Shown here in pieces: positions 19,247 through 26,919 of a stretch of DNA of 64,000 bases. The DNA is from a virus. The translations under genes were made by a program, and so were the position numbers. Numbering within the stretch: position 1 is the stretch's first letter; the number at the start of each line of letters is the position of its first letter. The notes beneath the pieces were generated by a model. That model ran no database searches, was not told the origin of the DNA, and saw nothing but the letters and a program-made list of their open reading frames with translations. The stretch is from IMG/VR virus record IMGVR_UViG_3300032286_000510, positions 1 through 64,000 of that record; one strand, written 5' to 3'.

Positions 19247-19642
19247 ATTTCTACTCGTTCTCGCATTGGTCTTCAACTTTCTGATGGTTCTGTTCTATCA
19301 GTATATCACCATTGGAATGGATATCCTGAATGGTTGGGACGTATTTTGAATACTCACTACAACGCAAAATCTCTTGCCGAAGAACTGATTGATGGTGGTG
19401 ATATGAGCATCTGTTGGACTGATGAACGATGGGATGATAGTGGTGTGGAAGGTGTTTATGGTCCCAATTATTATGCCCTCCGTGGTGATGATTGTCCTCC
19501 TCGTCTTGATGCTAATTTGATTGAGTATCTCGGTGATAATGAGGAATATGCTTACCTCTTTACTAATGGTGAATGGGTATGCTATGAACTTGGTGAAACC
19601 CCTGAAATTGTTGAAATTCCAAATGGAGCATTGATGGTATGA
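19247..19642 (+). CDS. STRSRIG-family phage protein with a probable ATT start, 131 aa
   Basis: A strong Shine-Dalgarno AAGGAGG (19232-19238) is 8 bases before ATT at 19247. The sequence from there reads (I)STRSRIGLQLSDG..., where related phage proteins, as I know them, begin M-STRSRIG. No ATG fits; a TTG at 19208 lies before the promoter's -10. I conclude initiation at AUU. The remainder has WNGYPEWLGRIL and YALRGDDCPPRLDANLIEY, typical of this uncharacterised family. Overlaps the next gene by 4 bases. Confidence 0.7.
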   Translation: MSTRSRIGLQLSDGSVLSVYHHWNGYPEWLGRILNTHYNAKSLAEELIDGGDMSICWTDERWDDSGVEGVYGPNYYALRGDDCPPRLDANLIEYLGDNEEYAYLFTNGEWVCYELGETPEIVEIPNGALMV

Positions 19643-19842
19643 TTAAAGAAAAACGTAAGATTATTTCAGTTGAACCCATTACTTCAATCGCACAAACTAG
19701 ATTTAAAGAAGAAATGGATTTACTGACTTCCTGTTATGTGGAAGATGAAAATGAAACACAAGTATTTCTTTGTTCTGTGAATAAGAAATACAAGTTCATT
19801 ATGAATAAAAACGAAGACAAGAACTGGAGAATCGTAAAGTGA
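19639..19842 (+). CDS. Hypothetical protein, 67 aa
   Basis: It starts within the stop of the previous gene (ATGA), so it is coupled. Small soluble protein with a basic C-terminal third (KKYKFIMNKNEDKNWRIVK). Function unknown. Confidence 0.6.
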   Translation: MIKEKRKIISVEPITSIAQTRFKEEMDLLTSCYVEDENETQVFLCSVNKKYKFIMNKNEDKNWRIVK

Positions 19843-19843
19843 T

Positions 19844-19900
19844 GTGCCAGTTGTAGAGGTGGCACACTAAACGAGCACAGACCCCAAAATGCCCTATAAT
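19844..19900 (+). promoter_or_regulatory. Hairpin-promoter cassette
   Basis: GTGCCA/TGGCAC stem (19844-19865), TATAAT (19895-19900), then the conserved leader AAGGAGACACAAGC. Confidence 0.8.
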
Positions 19901-19922
19901 AAGGAGACACAAGCAGAGGAAA

Positions 19923-20222
19923 ATGTCTAGCATTGATATTCACGCAACCATCACAAAACCAATTGATGAATTAGAGAATGACATTTTCTTCTCTTTGGAT
20001 AAAGAACAACTAAAAGATTTCATTTGTTCTTTGGAAGAGAAAGTTGGTTCTGTTGATTTCACACTACAACTTACCAAAAGACTTGTAGGTGGATTGATTG
20101 ATTTCTACAAATGTTATATCGCAGATACGGATTGTGATAAAGGACTTACTTATCATAATGAGTATGTATGGCAATATAAAAAATTAGATGCTATTCTAAA
20201 CATTCTTAATGACATCCGATGA
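19923..20222 (+). CDS. Hypothetical protein, 99 aa
   Basis: First gene of a three-gene early operon. Helical and acidic N-terminal half, CYIADTDCDKG in the middle. No family recognised. Ends in ATGA with the next gene. Confidence 0.6.
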   Translation: MSSIDIHATITKPIDELENDIFFSLDKEQLKDFICSLEEKVGSVDFTLQLTKRLVGGLIDFYKCYIADTDCDKGLTYHNEYVWQYKKLDAILNILNDIR

Positions 20223-20482
20223 CCACTTCAAATCTTTCTAAAATCAAGACAAAACTTCGCACCGAAGGTCGTGTATCTGGTAACTTTGGCAAAAACAAAG
20301 TAAAGGCAGGAAGTCCTATTACAGGAATTGGTGTTACAAACGCAAAGGTAGTCAATATCACAACTACTAATGATTATCTAACCAAAATGTATTATGTGTT
20401 AGATAATGCGACTGATTCTAAAATGAAACAGTTTGCTTATAATGAAATCAAAAAAATTCTTGTTCAACGAGGTGAATGGTAA
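20219..20482 (+). CDS. Hypothetical basic protein, 87 aa
   Basis: Coupled to the previous gene by a 4-base overlap. Basic N-terminal half (KIKTKLRTEGRVSGNFGKNKVK), helical C-terminus. Unknown function. Confidence 0.6.
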   Translation: MTTSNLSKIKTKLRTEGRVSGNFGKNKVKAGSPITGIGVTNAKVVNITTTNDYLTKMYYVLDNATDSKMKQFAYNEIKKILVQRGEW

Positions 20483-20748
20483 TGGAACTTTCTACACAAA
20501 AACTGGAACGGATTTACAAAGAGTTGAAGGAGATTGTGAAGTTTGAAAACTCACTTCATATGATGGATATGACCCTCAATCAAACTGATGTGAATACTCT
20601 TGAAGAAGTGATTTCTATGATTGAAGACATCGTGAATTATGACCCAACACCTTATTATCTTTATGATAATTCTGGTGGGGAACCTCTTATGACTGCGAAT
20701 GAAAGACTTTCTGCTGCTTGGCAAGAACACCTAAATCTTCATTCTTGA
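20482..20748 (+). CDS. Hypothetical acidic protein, 88 aa
   Basis: ATG 20482 is spaced correctly after GAGGTG at 20469-20474; an ATG at 20476 is in frame. Acidic helical protein with NYDPTPYYLYDNSGGE near the end. The late promoter of the next gene begins at its stop codon. Confidence 0.6.
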   Translation: MELSTQKLERIYKELKEIVKFENSLHMMDMTLNQTDVNTLEEVISMIEDIVNYDPTPYYLYDNSGGEPLMTANERLSAAWQEHLNLHS

Positions 20749-20754
20749 TAAATA
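20747..20754 (+). promoter_or_regulatory. T4-type late promoter
   Basis: GATAAATA, 29 bases upstream of ATG 20776; the leader is identical to that at 3082-3102, including its hairpin. Confidence 0.75.
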
Positions 20755-20775
20755 CATAAAAAAGTATTTGTAAAG

Positions 20776-21420
20776 ATGAACTCACAAGACCTTCACAATC
20801 TTCAAGAAGCTTATATGGATGTTTATGGGGAAGAAACAAATTCAATGCGTCTTCCTGGAGAAACACGCAGACAATATAAAAAACATCAAGAAAGAAATCA
20901 ACAATTACTAGATGATAAGGACAGTAGAAAAAAAGACAGAGCAAGAAATAAAAATCCATTATTTATTGGTAAAGATGGTAAAATAACTAAAACTCAAAGA
21001 GAAGAAACAGACCTTTACGACATCATTCTTTCACACTTACTTGATGAAGGTTATGCTGAAACACAAGAACAAGCAGAAGTCATTATGGTGAATATGAGTG
21101 AAGATTGGAGGGAAAGTATTGTGGATGTTTATGGACTTGATGAAGAAATAACTCCAGAAAAAAGAGAACGATTTAAAAAAATTCTTTCGGTTAGACAATC
21201 AAATCAAGAAACTTACTTTGGTAAAAAAAGACCAAGAAAAAGAGCAACCCCACCACAACCAGGAGCAGACTATTATAGACAAGGAATGACGCCAGATGAT
21301 CGTTATAATAGAAGAGATCTTGCGAGAGAAGAAAATCCAGAAATACCAGAAGGTGAAGGCACAATAACCAAAAATCCAAAGAAACTTCGTAAACAAAAAG
21401 CAATGGGTGAGCACGGATGA
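20776..21420 (+). CDS. Head-associated protein with LHNLQEAY leader, 214 aa
   Basis: Leader MNSQDLHNLQEAYMDVYGEE is nearly identical to 3580, with gp21-like sites (L-Q-E/A). Residues about 77-115 hold the DLYDIILSHLLDEGYAET module. The C-terminal half is basic and proline-rich. A late, head-type gene stranded in the early accessory region, far from its relatives at 1-5.7 kb; its leader and promoter were evidently copied along with it. Confidence 0.65.
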   Translation: MNSQDLHNLQEAYMDVYGEETNSMRLPGETRRQYKKHQERNQQLLDDKDSRKKDRARNKNPLFIGKDGKITKTQREETDLYDIILSHLLDEGYAETQEQAEVIMVNMSEDWRESIVDVYGLDEEITPEKRERFKKILSVRQSNQETYFGKKRPRKRATPPQPGADYYRQGMTPDDRYNRRDLAREENPEIPEGEGTITKNPKKLRKQKAMGEHG

Positions 21421-21435
21421 GACCACTTCCCAAAC

Positions 21436-21476
21436 TGGCACACTAAACCGGCACAGACCCCAAAACGTGGTATATT
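21436..21476 (+). promoter_or_regulatory. Cassette promoter
   Basis: CTGGCAC, then -10 TATATT (21471-21476). The transcript starts at the edge of an intrinsic-terminator-like hairpin. Confidence 0.6.
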
Positions 21477-21480
21477 AAGG

Positions 21481-21508
21481 GAGTGGTCAAAGCAGACCAC
21501 TCTTTTTT
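21481..21508 (+). terminator. Start-proximal terminator or attenuator
   Basis: GAGTGGTC (21481-21488) pairs with GACCACTC (21495-21502), then TTTTTT. It lies about 5 bases after the -10, so it would stop or protect the transcript within some 30 nt of its start. Confidence 0.65.
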
Positions 21509-21521
21509 ATTTCTAACTAAA

Positions 21522-21776
21522 ATGGAACAAACTTTTGGATTTCCTCCTGTTGATGGTTTTTACAACTCCCTGAGGAAACTTGATTATGTAAAACTTGGTG
21601 AAGATTTTATCTTCATTCTTGCTACAATTTGTGCGGTTGTGGTTGGTGTTGTATCTTATGCCTACACCGCATTTCAGTTGTATTGGAATGATAATGGTGA
21701 AAGTATTGTAAATAGTATTACGACAAACACTAATCGTGTTGTTGATTTTTTCTTTTACAATTCAACCGACCAGTGA
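21522..21776 (+). CDS. Membrane protein, 84 aa
   Basis: ATG 21522 follows the attenuator-like hairpin. Residues about 26-52 are one long membrane segment (FIFILATICAVVVGVVSYAYTAF). The C-terminus is polar. Unknown; a small inner-membrane phage protein. Confidence 0.6.
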   Translation: MEQTFGFPPVDGFYNSLRKLDYVKLGEDFIFILATICAVVVGVVSYAYTAFQLYWNDNGESIVNSITTNTNRVVDFFFYNSTDQ

Positions 21777-21812
21777 TTGCCTTGGGACAGTTCAGCAACC
21801 GTCCCTTCACAC

Positions 21813-21841
21813 TTGATTCCGCACTCAAAAGGTGCTATACT
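21813..21841 (+). promoter_or_regulatory. Sigma70-like promoter
   Basis: TTGATT (21813-21818), 17-base spacer, TATACT (21836-21841), before the gene at 21864. Confidence 0.65.
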
Positions 21842-21863
21842 AACAGAGTTCACAAACAAGCAA

Positions 21864-21989
21864 ATGCCTCAAACACTAGATTTCACCGGAAACTGGATTA
21901 CATTCCTAGGTTTTATCGGTATAGCATCAACTGCTCTCATCGTCTTCACTTCTTTTCGTCGTTTTCATAATTCTCCTCTACGCAAATGA
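21864..21989 (+). CDS. Single-pass membrane peptide, 41 aa
   Basis: Starts 23 bases after the -10. Sequence MPQTLDFTGNWITFLGFIG... has one membrane segment and a basic end (RRFHNSPLRK), so the C-terminus should be cytoplasmic. Overlaps the next gene (ATGA). Confidence 0.55.
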   Translation: MPQTLDFTGNWITFLGFIGIASTALIVFTSFRRFHNSPLRK

Positions 21990-22204
21990 TTTACGACAAA
22001 AGTCTTTCTGAATACGAAAAAGACCTGAAAGAATCAAAAAAGAAGTATGAAAAACTTCTCAAACAAATGAAGAAAGCAAGGTCGGAGCATCAGTATTACA
22101 ATCTTTATGATGAAGCAGAACTTCTTTATGAAGATATTGCCGACCTTCAACTACGAATTGCTGACCTCCGTAAGCAAAAGAAACTACAATCCAACTTGTT
22201 CTAA
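21986..22204 (+). CDS. Coiled-coil protein, 72 aa
   Basis: Almost entirely a charged coiled coil (Glu/Lys/Leu heptads from residue 8 to 68). Coupled to the membrane peptide upstream. Function unknown. Its 3' end overlaps the 3' end of the minus-strand endonuclease gene by about 20 bases. Confidence 0.6.
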   Translation: MIYDKSLSEYEKDLKESKKKYEKLLKQMKKARSEHQYYNLYDEAELLYEDIADLQLRIADLRKQKKLQSNLF

Positions 22205-22891
22205 TAAAACAAATCCTTTATGTTGTTTTCTTTTTCCATTTAGGGTATTCATAATGTTAGAACGATAAAGCATCTTATCTTTACAGAAAGCATTTAAATT
22301 ATTAGTTTCGTAAATTTTAGATTCTTCAATTGAATATATTTTGTAATTGTATTTCAATTGTGAATCACTTTTTTTTCTTCTAGTTTCTTCTGATGGATTT
22401 TTATTTCTCTCACTTATTTTCTTTCTAGTTTCATCACTTATATTTTTCTTCGCTTCACTCATTTTTCTTTTGGTTTCTTCTGAAAGAGTTTTGCCTTTAT
22501 TTGCTTCACTTATTTTTTTTCTGGTTTCTTTTGATGGATTTTTATTTGATTCACTAATTTTTTTTCTCGTTTCTTCTGAACGAGTTCTTTCTCTCTGCTT
22601 TCTTTTCCATTCATCACTCATTATAGCACCAGAAGAACCTTCACCACCATTAGTTCTATTAAGAAGAATACCTGTTCCTAAATCTTTTCTACCAAACACA
22701 GCAATCATATAGACCTCGTGCCTAAATGCTTCTTCTTCGGTTAAGTTCTGTTTTAGAATAAGTATTCTAGATTTATCTTTTGGTGGTTTGATGCCTTTAT
22801 ATCTTCTTCTATATGCCCTATTACCTTTTCCTTTGCCTATGTAATAGGGTGTCTTATCTTCACGCAAGAATGCGTAAGTGTAGTATTCCAT
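22184..22891 (-). CDS. GIY-YIG homing endonuclease, 235 aa
   Basis: [29 protein letters not shown] contains the GIY-YIG core (YTYAFL, YYIGKG) with R and E ([14 protein letters not shown]) in expected places. A chain of NUMOD3-type repeats (SEETRKKISESNKNPS) follows from about residue 95, then a C-terminal domain. Close paralogue of 25564. Minus strand, with a hairpin-enclosed late promoter. Confidence 0.88.
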   Translation of the reverse strand: MEYYTYAFLREDKTPYYIGKGKGNRAYRRRYKGIKPPKDKSRILILKQNLTEEEAFRHEVYMIAVFGRKDLGTGILLNRTNGGEGSSGAIMSDEWKRKQRERTRSEETRKKISESNKNPSKETRKKISEANKGKTLSEETKRKMSEAKKNISDETRKKISERNKNPSEETRRKKSDSQLKYNYKIYSIEESKIYETNNLNAFCKDKMLYRSNIMNTLNGKRKQHKGFVLLEQVGL

Positions 22892-22977
22892 CTGCTTTAC
22901 TTGTGGTTATATCTATTTATACAAGAAAGAGGTCAAAAATGACCCCTCTCTCTGCTTAAATAACCACAAGTAAGCAG
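22892..22977 (-). promoter_or_regulatory. Late promoter within a long hairpin leader (minus strand)
   Basis: On the minus strand CTGCTTACTTGTGGTTAT (22977-22960) pairs with ATAACCACAAGTAAAGCAG (22910-22892), 18 bp with one bulged A, ending right at the start codon. TATAAATA (22921-22914) and a terminator-like hairpin lie inside. Confidence 0.8.
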
Positions 22978-22994
22978 TATTATTTATTCCTATT

Positions 22995-23249
22995 ATGACT
23001 GACCTTTACCAAGAAATTTTGGAGTTTGATAAAATGAACCTTGATCTTGACCAACTGATTGAAGATTATGCTACTGACATCGTAGAAGGAATGGACCTTG
23101 ATACTTTGGTTCAATTTGCCTATGATGTGATTGTAGAGGGTCTAGAAGATATGAGTGTTAATGAGATTCTGGAACAAGTTGAAGAAAATGCTCCGCATCT
23201 TCTGGAAGAATTGGACGTGATTGTTCCAGATGTTGAACCGGCACAGTAA
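22995..23249 (+). CDS. Acidic helical protein, 84 aa
   Basis: Very acidic, with DLDQLIEDYATDIVEGMDLDTLVQFAYD resembling the first half of the protein at 32400, so the two are probably paralogues. Function unknown. The 3' end holds part of the next cassette. Confidence 0.6.
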   Translation: MTDLYQEILEFDKMNLDLDQLIEDYATDIVEGMDLDTLVQFAYDVIVEGLEDMSVNEILEQVEENAPHLLEELDVIVPDVEPAQ

Positions 23250-23290
23250 AACAGCACAGACCCTCAAACCTGCTATAATTACTTCATAAT
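23237..23290 (+). promoter_or_regulatory. Cassette promoter
   Basis: CCGGCAC element, TATAAT (23274-23279), partial dyad ATTACttcATAAT. Confidence 0.6.
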
Positions 23291-23306
23291 CAATCAAAAA
23301 CCTACG

Positions 23307-23477
23307 ATGATTCGTGATTCTTCTGATCTTTATCAAACTTCTTATGAACGTTTGAGAGACACTTGCCATGGTCTAATGAAACACTACAACCTTATGTTGT
23401 GTTGGCCTTCTAATAATGAAGTTGATAACTTATTTTTTCAAGAGAAGTTTAATCAACACAAGTTCTACGAAGTTTGA
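23307..23477 (+). CDS. Small hypothetical protein, 56 aa
   Basis: Begins MIRDSSDLYQTSYERLRD about 28 bases after the -10. Soluble, two cysteines, no family recognised. Confidence 0.5.
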   Translation: MIRDSSDLYQTSYERLRDTCHGLMKHYNLMLCWPSNNEVDNLFFQEKFNQHKFYEV

Positions 23478-23486
23478 TTAGTCCTT

Positions 23487-23546
23487 GTGCCACTTCTTCT
23501 GGTGGCACACTGACCCTTGCCAAGATCCCCCCAAACGTGTTATGAT
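23487..23546 (+). promoter_or_regulatory. Hairpin-promoter cassette
   Basis: GTGCCAC/GTGGCAC stem (23487-23508), TATGAT (23541-23546). Confidence 0.7.
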
Positions 23547-23574
23547 GACTACATCAACAGTTAGAGGTGACACG

Positions 23575-23712
23575 ATGATTGAAACTTCTCTTATTCTTCA
23601 CGATGATCTTGAGACTTTTGCTCAATATCTTGGTGTAGATTATGAAGACTACTACGAACTTTATCTTGGCATCGTTCAAGATGAAGAAGATGAAAGTCTA
23701 ATTACTGTTTGA
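23575..23712 (+). CDS. Small acidic protein, 45 aa
   Basis: ATG 23575 has AGAGGTGA at 23562-23569. Sequence is Asp/Glu/Tyr-rich (VDYEDYYELYLG, QDEEDES). Unknown. Confidence 0.55.
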   Translation: MIETSLILHDDLETFAQYLGVDYEDYYELYLGIVQDEEDESLITV

Positions 23713-23773
23713 TGATTATAGTCCTGGGATGACTTAAAAAGCACCAAAACCCTTCACTTTACTTTCTTACATA

Positions 23774-24007
23774 ATGACTGCTCCTGCTTCTTTGATTGCT
23801 CTTGCTGCCGAACTCGTGAATACGAATCCTGCTGCTTCTCAACTGATTGTGAATCTTGGTAATGCTGAAACTGGTGATGAAGTGCTTGAAGCACTGAACA
23901 CCTATGATGAATCCATTCTTGATTCTCTGGAACCTGTTGATGAAGATGAAGATGAAGATGAGACTGATGAAGTTGAAGTTGATGAAACTGAACTCGTTGC
24001 TGTCTGA
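23774..24007 (+). CDS. Acidic-tailed protein, 77 aa
   Basis: An alanine-rich helical first half is followed by an extreme acidic tail (VDEDEDEDETDEVEVDETE). Such tails mimic DNA or bind basic partners, but no specific role can be given. Confidence 0.6.
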   Translation: MTAPASLIALAAELVNTNPAASQLIVNLGNAETGDEVLEALNTYDESILDSLEPVDEDEDEDETDEVEVDETELVAV

Positions 24008-24019
24008 TAAGTAATATCA

Positions 24020-24045
24020 GGGAGAGAGAAATCTCTTCCTTTCTT
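24020..24045 (+). terminator. Probable terminator
   Basis: GGAGAGA/TCTCTTCC hairpin with one bulge, then TTTCTT, just before tRNA-Arg. Confidence 0.45.
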
Positions 24046-24119
24046 GTCTCAGTAGCTCAGATGGATAGAGCATCTCACTTCTAATGAGTAGGTCGGGGGT
24101 TCAAGTCCCTCCTGAGACG
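24046..24119 (+). tRNA. tRNA-Arg (TCT)
   Basis: Acceptor GTCTCAG/CTGAGAC, anticodon loop CTTCTAA on CTCA/TGAG, T arm GGGGG/CCCTC. Outside the main cluster. Confidence 0.9.
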
Positions 24120-24142
24120 TTATACAAACACCCTTCAAGACA

Positions 24143-24913
24143 ATGAAACTCAAACTATTAAGTGACCTTCACCTTGAGCACTATTGTGCTGGACAATACT
24201 TTGACCCAGGAGAAGGTGATGTTTTAGTTCTTGCTGGTGATATTCTTTGTGCCAAGCACTTGAAGAAGAATGGTTATCTTGCCGAAGTGTATGAAAAGTT
24301 CCTGACTGATTGTAGCAAGAACTATCAAAAGGTTCTCTATGTGAAAGGAAATCACGAGGCATATGGATATAATTACGAAGGAACACACAAAACCATTCAG
24401 GAGCATCTTCCTGATAACTTTCAGTTGATGGAGAATGATACAGTTACGATTGATAACTGGAACTTTATTGGTTTCACATTCTGGACTGATTTTCGTAATG
24501 AGAATCCATTAGAAATGATGTATGCTCAACAGTATATGAATGATTACAAAGTCATTCGCATTACTTCCAATTTCCGTAAGTTGAATACAAATGATACTCT
24601 TGGTTTTCATAAGAAGAGCAAGGAGTATCTTCTCAATCAACTTCAAGAATTGAATGAGAATGTATTCGTCATTAGTCATATGGCACCGAGTTATCAATCG
24701 GTTGCTCCTCAATTCAAGAACACGGAAAATGGTGCCTTTGTAAGTGATTTGGATGATTTGATTTTAAGTTATCCTCAAATCAAATACTGGTGTCATGGTC
24801 ATGTCCATTCGTATTTTAACTATAATATTGGGGGATGTAAAATTCTATGTAATCCTGGTGGTTATCCTGGTCAGGACACAGGATTTAATCCAAATTTGAT
24901 TTTGGGCATCTAG
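24143..24913 (+). CDS. Calcineurin-like metallophosphoesterase, 256 aa
   Basis: All family motifs are present in order: SDLHLEH (D8, H10), LAGDIL (GD near 33), KGNHE (near 69), ISHMAPS (near 178), CHGHVHS (near 220). Two metals should bind at the Asp/His/Asn set. These enzymes cleave phosphoesters in nucleotides, proteins or RNA; the substrate is unknown here. Begins 24 bases after tRNA-Arg. Confidence 0.88.
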   Translation: MKLKLLSDLHLEHYCAGQYFDPGEGDVLVLAGDILCAKHLKKNGYLAEVYEKFLTDCSKNYQKVLYVKGNHEAYGYNYEGTHKTIQEHLPDNFQLMENDTVTIDNWNFIGFTFWTDFRNENPLEMMYAQQYMNDYKVIRITSNFRKLNTNDTLGFHKKSKEYLLNQLQELNENVFVISHMAPSYQSVAPQFKNTENGAFVSDLDDLILSYPQIKYWCHGHVHSYFNYNIGGCKILCNPGGYPGQDTGFNPNLILGI

Positions 24914-24962
24914 ATATAATGGGAATACTTATTCTCAATTACAAACATTACTAAAAAGGTCG

Positions 24963-25439
24963 ATGGATTACTTAAAGATTGAACCAAATCAAACAATACT
25001 TGTTCTTAATGCTTCTTATGAACCTCTAAATTTCATAAATTGGAGGAGAGCAGTTGTGTTGCTTATTAAGAACAAGGCACAGGCACTCGGCAAAAGAGTT
25101 ATCCGTTTGGTTAATTACATTAAGATACCATACAAAAAACTAATGCAAAATAAACCATCACGAACAATGATTTATAAACGTGATGGTCACAAATGCCAGT
25201 ATTGTGGTTCTACAAGAAATCTCACAATAGATCACATCTTTCCAACTTCTAAAGGTGGTGGTAATACTTGGGAAAACCTAGTAGTTGCTTGTATGCCTTG
25301 TAATACAAGGAAAGGTGATAAACTATTGGAAGAAACCAATTTAATTCTTGATACTATTCCAAAGAAACCATTTAACAAAATGTTGTTTTCTTTGGATAGA
25401 ACAGATGTTGATGAATGGAAAAAGTATTCTTATAACTGA
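24963..25439 (+). CDS. HNH endonuclease, cyanobacterial type, 158 aa
   Basis: The N-terminus ILVLNASYEPLNFINWRRAVVLL and the core CQYCGSTRNLTIDHIFPTSKGGGNTWENLVVACMPCN are those of a compact HNH family very common in cyanobacteria and their phages. Two CxxC pairs bind zinc and DH...N...H form the active site. No late-promoter hairpin is seen, unlike the homing endonucleases, so it may be a resident gene rather than a mobile one. Confidence 0.88.
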   Translation: MDYLKIEPNQTILVLNASYEPLNFINWRRAVVLLIKNKAQALGKRVIRLVNYIKIPYKKLMQNKPSRTMIYKRDGHKCQYCGSTRNLTIDHIFPTSKGGGNTWENLVVACMPCNTRKGDKLLEETNLILDTIPKKPFNKMLFSLDRTDVDEWKKYSYN

Positions 25440-25477
25440 TAATTGAGAATTGTAATGACTAAATACTAATGCCTTAG

Positions 25478-25563
25478 TTGGGTCGTATCTTCTCAGGTGA
25501 AAAGGGGCATTTCTGCCCCTTTTCTTGTATAAATACTAATACGACCCAATATAAAGAGCAGAA
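25478..25563 (+). promoter_or_regulatory. Late promoter within a long hairpin leader
   Basis: TTGGGTCGTAT (25478-25488) pairs with ATACGACCCAA (25539-25549); CTT and GC upstream can extend the helix with AAG and GC downstream. Inside are the terminator GGGGCA/TGCCCC with TTTT (25504-25523) and TATAAATA (25528-25535). Confidence 0.8.
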
Positions 25564-26238
25564 ATGAATTATTACACTTACGCATATTTGCGTGAAGATA
25601 GAACACCTTATTACATAGGAAAAGGTAATGGTAATAGGGCATATAGAAGAAGACATAAAGGCATCAAACCACCAAAAGATAAATCAAGAATAATATTCCT
25701 AAAACAGAACTTAACAGAAGAAGAGGCATTTAGACACGAAATCTATATGATTGCTGTGTTTGGTAGAAAGGATTTAGGAACTGGTATTCTTCACAACAGA
25801 ACCGATGGTGGAGAGGGTGTTTCTGGTCTTATTCATAATGAAGAAAGCAAAAGAAAAATGAGTAAAGCAAAGAAAGGTAAATCTCGGTCGGAAAAAACTA
25901 AAAGAAAAATAAGGGAAGCAGGTAAAGGCAGAACTCATTCAGACGAAAGTAAAAGAATAATAAGTGAAACAATGAAGGGCAGAAATCATTCAGAAGAAAC
26001 TAAAAGAAAAATGAGTGAATCTAAACTAGGAAAACCTCGTAGCGAAGAAACTAAAAGAAAACTGAGTGAAGCAAATGTTGGTAAATCTCTTTCGGAAGAA
26101 ACAAGAAAAAAATTAAGTGACCTTAATCGGGGTGAGAATAACGCACAATATGGTAAAAAATGGTGGAATAATAGAAAAGAGACTAAATTGTGTGTTAAGT
26201 GCCCTGGTGATGGTTGGGTTCTTGGAAGAATAAAATAA
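25564..26238 (+). CDS. GIY-YIG homing endonuclease, 224 aa
   Basis: [29 protein letters not shown] is the GIY-YIG core, nearly identical to 22184. Seven or so NUMOD3 repeats ([18 protein letters not shown]) form the DNA-binding region, and the C-terminal [20 protein letters not shown] ends the protein. Likely arose by duplication or repeated invasion. Confidence 0.9.
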   Translation: MNYYTYAYLREDRTPYYIGKGNGNRAYRRRHKGIKPPKDKSRIIFLKQNLTEEEAFRHEIYMIAVFGRKDLGTGILHNRTDGGEGVSGLIHNEESKRKMSKAKKGKSRSEKTKRKIREAGKGRTHSDESKRIISETMKGRNHSEETKRKMSESKLGKPRSEETKRKLSEANVGKSLSEETRKKLSDLNRGENNAQYGKKWWNNRKETKLCVKCPGDGWVLGRIK

Positions 26239-26252
26239 TAAAGTATAGTGAT

Positions 26253-26309
26253 GTGCCAGTTGTAGCACTGGCACACTCAATCAGCACTGGTCCTAAAACC
26301 TGCTATAAT
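26253..26309 (+). promoter_or_regulatory. Hairpin-promoter cassette
   Basis: GTGCCAG/CTGGCAC stem (26253-26274), TATAAT (26304-26309), leader AGAGGACACAAGCAAAGG. Confidence 0.85.
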
Positions 26310-26330
26310 AAGAGGACACAAGCAAAGGAA

Positions 26331-26456
26331 ATGTCTACTCCAAATTGGCAACACAATTCAGGAAAACAAAAGAATACCAAAGGCACTTGTAAGGGCAAAC
26401 TCAAATCCCGCAAACAATCACTTCAAGCACTCAAATCCAAACTGAATTTCAAATGA
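26331..26456 (+). CDS. Small basic protein, 41 aa
   Basis: ATG 26331 follows AAAGGA. The protein is rich in Lys, Gln and Ser (GKQKNTKGTCKGKLKSRKQS), likely nucleic-acid-binding. Overlaps the next gene (ATGA). Confidence 0.6.
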   Translation: MSTPNWQHNSGKQKNTKGTCKGKLKSRKQSLQALKSKLNFK

Positions 26457-26848
26457 CTGAATCCACCAACGAAGTTCTTCATTACACTCAAGTTCTTTGC
26501 GAAGTTCTTCGTGAGAACTATAGGCAATATGGTATTGATTCTCACCGTCACTATATCACAAAAGGTGAGAATGTAGAGTATCACCAAAAACAAATTGATA
26601 GACTTTGTGAAGGTGAAGACCTTGCCGAATATATCATTGATAAAGGTCGCAAATACTATAAGATTGTGATGAAGAATCACGGACAAAAACACGCACACTT
26701 GTTTGTTGATATGAATACTGGGGATTGTTACAAGCCAGCATCTTGGAAAGCACCTGCCAAAGGTATTCGTTATAATCTTCTTGATGTTACATCCCGTGAG
26801 GAAATGTATAGGAGAGCAGACTGGGCAGGGTCGTACACTTACAAATAA
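26453..26848 (+). CDS. Conserved phage protein, 131 aa
   Basis: The C-terminal part HLFVDMNTGDCYKPASWKAPAKGIRYNLLD is a well-conserved segment of phage proteins of unknown function. The N-terminal half is helical with HYITKGENVEYHQKQIDRL. Coupled to the small basic protein upstream. Confidence 0.7.
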   Translation: MTESTNEVLHYTQVLCEVLRENYRQYGIDSHRHYITKGENVEYHQKQIDRLCEGEDLAEYIIDKGRKYYKIVMKNHGQKHAHLFVDMNTGDCYKPASWKAPAKGIRYNLLDVTSREEMYRRADWAGSYTYK

Positions 26849-26861
26849 TCAAGACCCAATC

Positions 26862-26919
26862 ATTCTGGTATAAATAGAAATAGTTAGTATCCAATCAACT
26901 ATGAAACTTATACCAGAAT
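26862..26919 (+). promoter_or_regulatory. Late promoter in a hairpin covering the start codon
   Basis: ATTCTGGTATAA (26862-26873) pairs with TTATACCAGAAT (26908-26919), the latter inside the coding sequence. An inner ATAGTT/AACTAT pairing reaches the AUG. TATAAATA is 26869-26876, within the 5' arm. Confidence 0.65.

Noticed and set aside
21784-21805. TTCAGCAA inside a GGGAC/GTCCC hairpin
   Set aside because: Motif is in the loop of a short hairpin rather than after a closing stem, so I did not add it to the CAGCAA family.
22347-22712. 121-codon + strand frame
   Set aside because: Antisense shadow of NUMOD3 repeats in the minus-strand homing endonuclease.
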